Positions 1 through 6,471 of a stretch of 9,371 nucleotides of DNA are shown piece by piece. Made by a program: the position numbers and the translations under genes. Positions within the stretch are counted from its first letter, which is position 1, and each line of letters begins with the position of its first letter. The notes under the pieces are model-generated. The model saw only the letters and a program-made list of their open reading frames with translations, made no database searches and was not told where the DNA came from. The DNA comes from UBA8752 sp965659115 (lineage in GTDB: Bacteria > Bacteroidota > Bacteroidia > Flavobacteriales_D > Sanyastnellaceae): contig CBFHUP010000075.1 in NCBI GenBank assembly GCA_965659115.1, forward strand, positions 1 through 9,371. The letters are read 5' to 3'.

Positions 1-3000
1 CTCCTCCTCGGCTTCGGTCAACAGTGCATCATCTTTCGCTGCCTGCTCAACCGCGGCCAGTTCTTCTGTTGCAGCCTCTGACTCCAGAACCTCTTCCCAA
101 GCAGAAGCCCAGTCCCGCCAAGCCACCTCAGCTTGGGCCAAAACTTGACGCTGTGTCAATGCCCTGTCGAATGCTGCCGCATCTCCGCTTTTCCTGCTGC
201 GCTCCAAATCTTCGGCCTCCCCTTCCTTGCGCTGGGCGGTGGCCCACAATTCACGCGCTCGAACGACAGCATCGCTGTTGCCCATCCCAGCAAATTCTCT
301 TTCCTCCCATTGTGCCAGCAACGGAGCACGTTCACGTTCCCAGTCCTTTCGCAAGGCGACCAGTTCATCTATGACCGATGCCACCAAACCAGAATAAGCG
401 CTGCGCACCGCCGGCGGCAATTCCATCAATTCCGCACCATCGGAGACGGGCGCTACGCCTTGACCATCGGAAGCCCGCGAGAGGCGCTCCCACTGTCGGG
501 CGACATCCTTAGAAGCTGCTACCGCTGAATCCCATTGCCCCGACCAATCGGCCCCGTCTTGCGCCAAAACGCCACGGGTCTCGTCGGTTTGAGGAGCACC
601 ACTTAAAGGAGGGAGCAATTGGGCGACCAATGCCACCTCTGTTGATCCGACAACATCGATGAACGTCTCTTGAACCTTCGATTCTTCTACAGTCGATGCT
701 GCGGTCCCACCGTCAGGTGATTCCCCTTGAGAAACTCCAACTTCAGAACCGTCTGCCTCCAATCCCAACGGAGCGGAATCGGAAACCGCGGCATCATTGG
801 CAGTTGCCATGGCCAAAGACTCCATTGATTCGAGTTCATTGTTCCAAAATTCGCGGTTGAGCTCCAACTCTACCTGCTGTCGGTCCAACCAATCCCCGCG
901 CCATCCACTGCGTTCTTTGCGGTCCCACGCTTGATCAGAATCCTCGAGCACGGCCTCCCACCGTTCGATCAATGCATTGCCCTCCTCCACCTGCATCACG
1001 GCATCTTCAGGGCGCGTTTCTGGCATCCCGCGGTTGGCGTCTCTCCAATCGGACCAGCGCACTTTGAGCGGTGTGAGGTTGAGGTCCGAAGTCTCCCACA
1101 ATTCGCGAATGGCCAGCTTTTCCCTGCGCAGGGCCAAGGCGGCCTCACCGGCGACTTTGGCCAGAGAAGCCTTGGTCGCTGACTGAACGGCGAAGCTCCA
1201 TTTGTCGAGCATGTCCCGCATATCTGCCACGGCGACACCGTCTTGTAGAATGGGCTCCATCATGTCACTTTGAGGCAACCAAGCCTCCATCTGATCGAGC
1301 AAATCGTACAACTCTCCAGCCTTGTTGAAATCAGGCTCGTCTAAGAATCCCTGTTCCAAAGTCAAGATGCGCTCGGCACGCTCTTCCCACACTTCGACGA
1401 CAATTTCTGGCCTCGAAGCCAACAGCGATTCGACAATTTCTGGGTCTTTTGGGACTTGTTGGGCCAACACCTCAGACGCGTCTGTCGCCCAAGTGTCCAT
1501 GTCACCGGCAGAGGGTTTCCCACTGGCTTCACCATTGGACTGCGTGGCGCCTTCTGGATTCCCAGCGTCGGTCTGGCCATCTGCTTCGCCCTCCGATGTG
1601 GTCGCGCTCACCAACGGTGGCTCATCGGCAGTTTCCGTATTTACGGCGACTTCTTCCTGTCCAGGAGATGAAACATCCGAGGCCGGAGAGGCATCCGAGG
1701 CCGGAGAACTTTCCGAGGCCGGAGAGGCATCCGAGGACGGAGAAACTTCCGAAGACGGAGAATCTTCCGAGGACGGAGAAACTTCCGAGGACGGAGAAAC
1801 TTCCGACGACGGAGCGACGGACGCCAGGTCTTCGATGGTCGGTTCCGCAGCGTTGCGCGTTCCAATCCAGTTGGCCCATCCACCCTCGCTGTTTACGAAG
1901 GCCACATCGGATTCAGAGTCCGAAGCACCCGAAACCCCCGAGGCACCCAAAGCACCCGACGCGCCTCTTGGTCCAGAATCTGCACCCACCTGCAAGTCAG
2001 ACAATACGGCCCAATCGGCCAACACATTTGACTTGTCGTCCAAGTCCCAACCCGAAGAGGTCTTCTTGAGTTCCCAGGCCCCCTCGCCTGCCCCGAAAGA
2101 CTCCGCCACTACGTTTCCTGCCGCGTCTTCTAAAACAATCCTCACGCTCTCATCTCCAGAAAACGCCAGGTGGGCGGCATCACCGCCGTTCAAATCACGA
2201 ACAGACACCTCTTCTCCACTGGCAAATACCCTCAACTTGAATCCTTCTCCATCCACCTCGTCCGCGGACCAGGCCACTGACCCCGTGGCCATTTCACCCT
2301 CTCCTAAGCCGATGCGGTACGCGTGGACTTTGCCCTCAACCGCAGCACGGTTGGATGCCATCCATGCCCCGCCCGCAGCTTCAGGGATAAAGAAAACATC
2401 GTCGTTCACAGAGTTAATGGGATAGGGCAATCGATAAGGCTGTCCAGTAGGCAAGCCGTCCATACCACAGGTCACCGCATAGATGTCAAAGCCCCCCAAT
2501 CCTCCAGGACAATTGGATGCGTAATAGAGCACACCTTCTCGGGAGAGGTACGCATCCTTTTCGTCATATTCCGTGTTGATGGTCCCCTCAAGCAACTGGG
2601 GCTCTGTGTATGCTCCTTGGCGGATTGATACCCGGTACAAATCCCATCCAGTGGCCCCTTTCTTGCCCAGCGAAGCATACACCAGCACAGTGTCTCCATC
2701 GTGCAAAGCCATGCGCCCTTGACCATACCTCAGGTCGGCTTTGGATCGCAAAGAGCTCGGTGTGGCGACCAACCTCAAGCCCTCGACTTCAGGGTCGTAA
2801 TAGCGAAAGGCCGCATCAGGGTCGGAAGGGATCCGGTCAAATACCTCCAGCGATACAGCCTCTGCGGGTTGCCAATCTGCATTCTCGCATGACAAAGCGC
2901 CTGCTTCGGCTTCTGCTTTGAACCTCCCTTTTTTACCAGCTGCTGCCAAATAAGCGGCGTAAAGGTCTCGTGCCCGTTCAAAATCGTATTCGAGTTGGGC

Positions 3001-3357
3001 CAGGCGGGCCTGGTGAAAACCGAGGTCCAGGTCATTGCACCCCATGCGCAACGCAATGCGCAAGTGCCTCCGAACCAAAGACAGACGTCCGGGCTCTTTG
3101 AGCGCACACCCTGCCAACCGTCCATGCAAACAAGCTTCTTCAGGAAAAAGGCTGACAAGCCGCTCATAATCAGGGAGAGCGCCCAACAAATCACCCGCTG
3201 CATACGCGGCTTCTGCACGGCTGCGCACATCGGCCTGAACAGGGTCTCCTTGGCCAAAAACAGCAGCCTCGCACGTCCAAAAAAGCAGACATAAAAGCCA
3301 CTGCCAAGGCCGTCTAGAACCTTGAAAAAATGAGCGCGCGACCCCAAATGGATGCAT
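1..3357 (-). CDS. Large exported PD40-propeller protein with TPR-like N-terminus and Trp-rich helical C-terminus (C-terminus outside window)
   Basis: One uninterrupted minus-strand frame of 1119 codons reads from an ATG at 3357 to the left edge without a stop, so the C-terminus is missing. Residues 1-36 form an export signal: basic segment (RSFFQGSRRP), hydrophobic core (WLLCLLFW), likely cleavage near VFG/QGD. FWTC is a poor lipobox. Residues 45-190 are helical and TPR-like (AEAAYAAGDLLGALPDYERL is a typical TPR half). Residues 205-350 carry PD40-type propeller blades with the familiar SNCPGGLGGFDIY signature. Residues 355-430 look like a small beta domain. Residues 465-479 and 516-563 are tandem repeats. 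Residues 620-1119 are acidic, helical and rich in Trp. The TPR-PD40-beta order recalls PorE/SprE-type envelope proteins of type IX secretion and gliding in Bacteroidota; that is inference, and the diagnostic OmpA-like C-terminus would lie outside. The start is chosen because it gives a clean signal peptide and no in-frame ATG was found just upstream. It is divergent from pruA. Confidence 0.9.
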   Translation of the reverse strand, partial: MHPFGVARSFFQGSRRPWQWLLCLLFWTCEAAVFGQGDPVQADVRSRAEAAYAAGDLLGALPDYERLVSLFPEEACLHGRLAGCALKEPGRLSLVRRHLRIALRMGCNDLDLGFHQARLAQLEYDFERARDLYAAYLAAAGKKGRFKAEAEAGALSCENADWQPAEAVSLEVFDRIPSDPDAAFRYYDPEVEGLRLVATPSSLRSKADLRYGQGRMALHDGDTVLVYASLGKKGATGWDLYRVSIRQGAYTEPQLLEGTINTEYDEKDAYLSREGVLYYASNCPGGLGGFDIYAVTCGMDGLPTGQPYRLPYPINSVNDDVFFIPEAAGGAWMASNRAAVEGKVHAYRIGLGEGEMATGSVAWSADEVDGEGFKLRVFASGEEVSVRDLNGGDAAHLAFSGDESVRIVLEDAAGNVVAESFGAGEGAWELKKTSSGWDLDDKSNVLADWAVLSDLQVGADSGPRGASGALGASGVSGASDSESDVAFVNSEGGWANWIGTRNAAEPTIEDLASVAPSSEVSPSSEVSPSSEDSPSSEVSPSSDASPASESSPASDASPASDVSSPGQEEVAVNTETADEPPLVSATTSEGEADGQTDAGNPEGATQSNGEASGKPSAGDMDTWATDASEVLAQQVPKDPEIVESLLASRPEIVVEVWEERAERILTLEQGFLDEPDFNKAGELYDLLDQMEAWLPQSDMMEPILQDGVAVADMRDMLDKWSFAVQSATKASLAKVAGEAALALRREKLAIRELWETSDLNLTPLKVRWSDWRDANRGMPETRPEDAVMQVEEGNALIERWEAVLEDSDQAWDRKERSGWRGDWLDRQQVELELNREFWNNELESMESLAMATANDAAVSDSAPLGLEADGSEVGVSQGESPDGGTAASTVEESKVQETFIDVVGSTEVALVAQLLPPLSGAPQTDETRGVLAQDGADWSGQWDSAVAASKDVARQWERLSRASDGQGVAPVSDGAELMELPPAVRSAYSGLVASVIDELVALRKDWERERAPLLAQWEEREFAGMGNSDAVVRARELWATAQRKEGEAEDLERSRKSGDAAAFDRALTQRQVLAQAEVAWRDWASAWEEVLESEAATEELAAVEQAAKDDALLTEAEEE
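1669..1812 (-). repeat. Eight tandem 18-bp units encoding a Pro/Ser/acidic hexapeptide linker
   Basis: Eight consecutive 18-bp units, read on the minus strand, encode P-[SA]-S-[ED]-x-S (residues 516-563 of the long exported protein). Four units of the PSSEVS/PSSEDS type come first, then PSSDAS, then three of the PASESS/PASDAS/PASDVS type, so the array has two sub-families with a boundary unit. The unit length is a multiple of three, so gain or loss of copies keeps the frame. It sits between the propeller/beta part and the helical part and probably forms a flexible, extended, acidic linker. The array makes all frames on both strands repetitive here. Confidence 0.93.
1921..1965 (-). repeat. Five tandem 9-bp units encoding Gly-Ala/Val-Ser/Leu triplets
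   Basis: On the minus strand five 9-bp units encode GAS, GAL, GAS, GVS, GAS (residues 465-479 of the long exported protein). The codon pattern is GGx-Gxx-TyG, so the DNA itself repeats, not only the peptide. It is a short Gly-rich spacer about 35 residues before the hexapeptide array, in the same linker region. It is too short and too poor in proline to be a collagen helix. Confidence 0.8.
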
Positions 3358-3431
3358 ATCAGCAAATTCACACGGAGAGTGACACCAACGCGTAGGAGTG
3401 GCTCGGTTTTTCAACAGGAAAGGCCTGACCT

Positions 3432-3460
3432 TTTGCCGCCGCTCTCGCCCACTACCTTTG
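3432..3460 (+). promoter_or_regulatory. Bacteroidota-type promoter of pruA (TTTG, 17 bp, TAccTTTG)
   Basis: TTTG at 3432-3435 and a perfect TAnnTTTG box (TACCTTTG) at 3453-3460 are separated by 17 bases, matching the known sigma-ABfr/Flavobacterium consensus TTG-N17-23-TAnnTTTG. The inferred transcription start is about 3465-3467, leaving a leader of roughly 12-14 nt before the ATG at 3479. This rules out the longer in-frame start at 3398, which lies upstream of the promoter. Confidence 0.75.
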
Positions 3461-3478
3461 CGCCCAGATTCGCACGAC

Positions 3479-5110
3479 ATGTCCAACGCATTTTTTCAAG
3501 TCCCCTACCCCGAAAATGAACCGGTCTTAGGCTACGGCCCCGGCAGTCCGGAACGCGCCGCCCAACTGGCCGAATACGAGCGCATGCTCAACCAAGACCC
3601 TGTAAAGGTCCCCATGGTGATCGGCGGCAAAGCCATCTTTACCGATGACCAGCGCCCCCTAACCCCACCCCATGACCACCAACGGGTCATCGGACATGCT
3701 CACTTTGGGAAAACCGAACACGTAAAATCCGCCATCGACGCTGCACTGGAGGCCCGCAACAGCTGGTCAGCCCTCAGTTGGGAACACCGGGCCAGCATCT
3801 TTTTGAAAGCTGCGGATATGCTTGCAGGACCATGGCGCACCCGCATCAATGCGGCCACCATGCTGGCTCAAGGCAAGAACATGCACCAAGCAGAAATCGA
3901 TGCCGCCTGTGAGTTCATCGACTTTCTGAGGTTCAACGCCCACTTTGCCCAAGAAATTTATGCCCAGCAGCCTGAGAGCGCTCCGGGAATTTGGAACCGC
4001 TTGGAATACCGTCCACTCGAGGGCTTCGTATTTGCCATCACCCCATTCAACTTCACGGCCATTGCAGGCAACTTGCCCATCGTGGCCGCGCTGATGGGCA
4101 ATGTGGTCATTTGGAAGCCATCGGATGAGCAGATTTATTCTGCCCACGTCATCATGGAGTTGCTTCATGCAGCCGGACTGCCAGAAGGGGTCATCAACCT
4201 GGTGACCGTAGACGGTCCCGTGGCTGGCGATGTGGTCTTCAATCACCCCGACTTCGCAGGATTGCACTTTACGGGCAGCACCGGCGTTTTCCGTCACCTG
4301 TGGCAAACCATTGGCCAAAACATTGCTCAATACAGAACCTATCCTCGGATTGTAGGCGAGACCGGTGGCAAAGACTTCATCATTGCCCACAAATCAGCCG
4401 AAGTGGATGAGGTGGTAACGGGCATCCTGCGTGGGTCGTTTGAGTTTCAAGGGCAGAAATGCAGCGCAGCAAGCCGCGTCTATCTGCCAGACAACATCTG
4501 GCCCGAGGTCAAGGAGAAGCTGGCAGCCGAAGTGGCCACCATCAAGGTGGGCACTCCAGGCGATCCGGAGAACTTCATGGGCGCGGTGATCAGCCGTAGG
4601 TCTTTTGACAAGATCAAGGGCTATATAGATTACGCCAAAGAGCATCCCGATGGGGAAATCTTGTGCGGAGGAACCTATGATGACAGTGTCGGGTACTTCG
4701 TGCAGCCCACGGTCATTGTGGCCGCTGACCCTCACTTTAAGTCCATGGAGGAGGAAATTTTTGGGCCCGTGGTCACCATTTACGTTTACCCTGCAGATGA
4801 CTTTGAGGGCGCACTTGAATTGGTCGATTCCACGAGCGAGTATGCACTGACCGGAGCTGTTTTTGCCCGAGAGCGCTATGCCATTGACGACGCCATGCGG
4901 GCATTGGAAAATGCTGCCGGCAACTTCTACATCAATGACAAACCAACGGGTGCCGTGGTGGGGCAGCAGCCTTTTGGCGGCGCGCGTGGGTCAGGAACCA
5001 ACGACAAGGCCGGATCGCTGCTCAATCTGCTCCGCTGGGTCAGCCCTCGGACCATCAAGGAGACGTTGGTTCCACCAACGGATTACCGCTATGCCTTCCA
5101 TCAGAAGTGA
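3479..5110 (+). CDS. pruA: L-glutamate gamma-semialdehyde (1-pyrroline-5-carboxylate) dehydrogenase
   Basis: Oxidises glutamate gamma-semialdehyde, the open form of P5C, to glutamate with NAD+, the second step of proline breakdown; cytosolic. The 543-residue protein has the aldehyde dehydrogenase fold. Visible motifs are AITPFNF and KPSDE (nucleotide-binding region), FTGSTGVF, GETGGKDF with the conserved Glu294, FQGQKCSA with the catalytic Cys328, EEIFGPV, and near the end PFGGARGSGTNDK. The N-terminal segment (YPENEPVLGYGPGSPER) is typical of stand-alone long-form PruA, as opposed to bifunctional PutA or short ALDHs. The ATG at 3479 is preferred over the in-frame ATG at 3398: the first 27 residues of the longer form are unlike the family, and the promoter lies between the two starts. 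The gene appears monocistronic: divergent from the long PD40 gene, and closed by a terminator 18 bases after the stop. No proline dehydrogenase gene is in the window. Confidence 0.96.
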   Translation: MSNAFFQVPYPENEPVLGYGPGSPERAAQLAEYERMLNQDPVKVPMVIGGKAIFTDDQRPLTPPHDHQRVIGHAHFGKTEHVKSAIDAALEARNSWSALSWEHRASIFLKAADMLAGPWRTRINAATMLAQGKNMHQAEIDAACEFIDFLRFNAHFAQEIYAQQPESAPGIWNRLEYRPLEGFVFAITPFNFTAIAGNLPIVAALMGNVVIWKPSDEQIYSAHVIMELLHAAGLPEGVINLVTVDGPVAGDVVFNHPDFAGLHFTGSTGVFRHLWQTIGQNIAQYRTYPRIVGETGGKDFIIAHKSAEVDEVVTGILRGSFEFQGQKCSAASRVYLPDNIWPEVKEKLAAEVATIKVGTPGDPENFMGAVISRRSFDKIKGYIDYAKEHPDGEILCGGTYDDSVGYFVQPTVIVAADPHFKSMEEEIFGPVVTIYVYPADDFEGALELVDSTSEYALTGAVFARERYAIDDAMRALENAAGNFYINDKPTGAVVGQQPFGGARGSGTNDKAGSLLNLLRWVSPRTIKETLVPPTDYRYAFHQK

Positions 5111-5127
5111 AGCGAAAACCACACAAC

Positions 5128-5155
5128 AAAAAAGGGCGCCAAAGCGCCCTTTTTT
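5128..5155. terminator. Bidirectional rho-independent terminator between convergent genes
   Basis: A 6-bp GC stem (GGGCGC at 5134-5139 with GCGCCC at 5144-5149, loop CAAA) is flanked by A6 on the left and T6 on the right, so the hairpin carries a U-tract when read from either strand. It lies 18 bases after the pruA stop and 18 bases past the stop of the opposing gene, and should end both transcripts. Confidence 0.92.
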
Positions 5156-5172
5156 ATTCAGTATAAATCCGT

Positions 5173-5991
5173 TTAGACTGCTACAAGCTCCTCAACTTCC
5201 CTGCTCACTTTCTTAGAGACAGGCTTTGCGGTCGCCTTCTTGGCTGCTGCTTTCTTGGCAGCAGGCTTCGCTGCTGCTTTTGCAGAAGCTCCGGCACCCA
5301 TGCGGGCCTTGACTTTAGACTCTGCGCGTGACGTCGCAGAAGGGCGCCGTGGCTTTCGGCCGCGATCGTCCATTGGAATGTCCGCGACTTCAGTCAGGAG
5401 CGCATCATATGGAGCTTTCAAGACGCCTTCTGATTGGAGCCATGAAGTCAACACCAAGAAGCGCTCTTTCTTATTTGGCATTCCTACAGTGTCCACTTTA
5501 CCGAGGTGCGTCCTCAAGCGGAAAGCAGCATTAAGAATGCTCGCCTTGGCGTTTTTCTCTTTTGAAGAAGGCAAGTTGTGCATCACCATGGCATCCCGAA
5601 TCAATTCAGAATAGCTCAAGGGGCGGTCACACTGACGCAACCGGCGCAAAATGAAGTTCCCCCAGACACTCTTAGGTCCACGCTTCTTGGGACGGCCCGC
5701 CTTCTTGGCCTTCGCCTCGGGGGTTTCTTCCTTACGGGGTCGTCCGCGTTTTCTCTTTGGCGCTGAAACCAGAGCTGGCTCAATTTGAGCGGCCTCTGAT
5801 TTTTGTGTTGATGCTGGAACTGCAACGGTGGACCTTCCATCCGTGATGGCATTCGACCCGCCATTGAGTCTGGCTATCACCTGGTCCACGTGCTGTAACC
5901 TGGAGAGCAGTTGAAACCTTTCCTGCTCGTAAAAGCTGCGGATATTCTGCAGCTCACTGTCCTGAAATTGGACTTTGGCACTTTTAGCCAT
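5173..5991 (-). CDS. AT-hook / histone H1-like DNA-binding protein
   Basis: A 272-residue strongly basic protein, probably nucleoid-associated; I recognise the pieces but not a named family. Residues 8-45 form an amphipathic helix or coiled coil (ELQNIRSFYEQERFQLLSRL), a likely dimerisation segment. Residues 46-77 are a flexible linker. Residues 78-87 (KRKRGRPRK) are a canonical AT-hook with the GRP core; 96-105 (KKAGRPKKRG) is a second. Residues 107-200 are a globular domain (SVWGNFILRRLRQ, LSYSELIRDAM, NAAFRLRTHLGKV, KKERFLVLTSWLQ) that looks like a winged helix. Residues 209-262 form a Lys/Ala/Pro tail (AKPAAKKAAAKKATAKP) like eukaryotic H1 and bacterial Hc1/AlgP tails, after another basic RGRKPRR patch. 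The final residues (VEELVAV) are acidic and hydrophobic. The start is the ATG at 5991; no Shine-Dalgarno is visible. It lies downstream of rnpB, behind the rnpB terminator. DNA binding and compaction are inferred from composition and motifs. Confidence 0.9.
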   Translation of the reverse strand: MAKSAKVQFQDSELQNIRSFYEQERFQLLSRLQHVDQVIARLNGGSNAITDGRSTVAVPASTQKSEAAQIEPALVSAPKRKRGRPRKEETPEAKAKKAGRPKKRGPKSVWGNFILRRLRQCDRPLSYSELIRDAMVMHNLPSSKEKNAKASILNAAFRLRTHLGKVDTVGMPNKKERFLVLTSWLQSEGVLKAPYDALLTEVADIPMDDRGRKPRRPSATSRAESKVKARMGAGASAKAAAKPAAKKAAAKKATAKPVSKKVSREVEELVAV

Positions 5992-6085
5992 TCATTTTTA
6001 TTTAGAGTGTAAACACGATCATTGCGTATTCGTCAGGAGAAACGAAGAAACAACATTCGCAGGAAACCACAACTTCCTCAGTTTC

Positions 6086-6120
6086 AAATAAAAACAAATC
6101 CCCGGGGCAAGCCCCGGGGA
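6086..6120 (-). terminator. Rho-independent terminator of rnpB
   Basis: On the minus strand a 9-bp stem (TCCCCGGGG at 6120-6112 with CCCCGGGGA at 6107-6099, loop CTTG) is followed by the T-rich run ATTTGTTTTTATTT. It begins directly next to the predicted rnpB 3' end. Both arms contain the self-complementary CCCCGGGG. The A-rich flank on the plus side could give weak function in the other direction, but no plus-strand gene ends here. Confidence 0.9.
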
Positions 6121-6456
6121 CGTCAAGGCCGTAAGCCAGATTCTGTTGTCCAAAAGGACTTCCACCATTGATCTGCGCAACCTACCCTCCAGCATCGGAC
6201 GGGTCGCCCTCAAGCACTGGTTTACATGGTCTTGCAGCCCGAAAGGTTTGCCTAAGCCGTGTGGTCACCCAACACGCTGGTGGGCCCTTACCCCACCTTC
6301 TCACCCTCACCTGTGCCCGAAGGCCATCGGCGGTCTAAATTTCTGAAGCACTGTCTGTCATCCTTGCGGATGCCTCTCCTTTCAAAGAGTTCGGTACCCT
6401 GCGCTGTCCGGACTTTCCTCACCCCAGTAAACCAGGGCGCGGCGGAACACCTTGAA
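6121..6456 (-). ncRNA. rnpB: RNase P RNA (catalytic subunit, bacterial type A-like)
   Basis: The RNA component of RNase P, which removes 5' leaders from pre-tRNAs. Read on the minus strand it has the diagnostic GAGGAAAGTCCGGAC block (positions 6420-6406) and, at the 3' end, ACAGAATCTGGCTTACGGCC (6146-6127). A GGGTAAGGGCCCACC segment supplies the GGTAA of L15 that pairs with the tRNA CCA end. The ends are set by helix P1: TCAAGG (6455-6450) pairs with CCTTGA (6128-6123). The length of about 336 nt is normal. The exact mature ends are uncertain by a few bases. A -7 box sits a few bases upstream and a strong terminator directly downstream. Confidence 0.97.
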
Positions 6457-6459
6457 CCG

Positions 6460-6467
6460 CAAAGATA
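6460..6467 (-). promoter_or_regulatory. -7 promoter box of rnpB (TATCTTTG)
   Basis: A perfect TAnnTTTG box (TATCTTTG) on the minus strand ends 4 bases before the predicted rnpB 5' end, so transcription would start at or next to the first P1 base. No TTG at the usual 17-23 base spacing is present upstream, where the sequence codes for the C-terminus of the peptidase. Any -33 contacts must therefore be degenerate. Confidence 0.65.
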
Positions 6468-6471
6468 CCGC

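Noticed and set aside
1669..1812. A possible CRISPR-like array
   Set aside because: The units are contiguous 18-mers with no unique spacers and are in frame with a coding region, so this is a protein-coding tandem repeat.
1322..2425. A 367-codon plus-strand frame rich in SEAGEASEDGE-like repeats
   Set aside because: It is the antisense shadow of the long minus-strand gene. The 18-bp repeat keeps every frame open and repetitive. The minus frame runs 1119 codons with signal peptide and PD40 signatures, while the plus frame shows no recognisable domain.
2775..3371. A 198-codon minus-strand frame starting at 3371
   Set aside because: It is the same-strand, shifted-frame shadow of the N-terminal part of the long exported protein, with no domain signature. 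The frame from 3357 continues through the whole region.
3386..3414. A possible minus-strand promoter for the long PD40 gene (TTG, 17 bp, TACGCGTTG)
   Set aside because: The TTG and spacing fit, but the -7 half departs from TAnnTTTG at several positions, so it is not better than chance in this GC-rich region.
3767..4390. A 207-codon minus-strand frame inside pruA
   Set aside because: It is antisense to a strongly conserved aldehyde dehydrogenase with all catalytic motifs.
5992..6085. A promoter search upstream of the AT-hook protein gene
   Set aside because: No TAnnTTTG box with a spaced TTG was found. The only similar string (TATTTG) belongs to the T-tract of the rnpB terminator.
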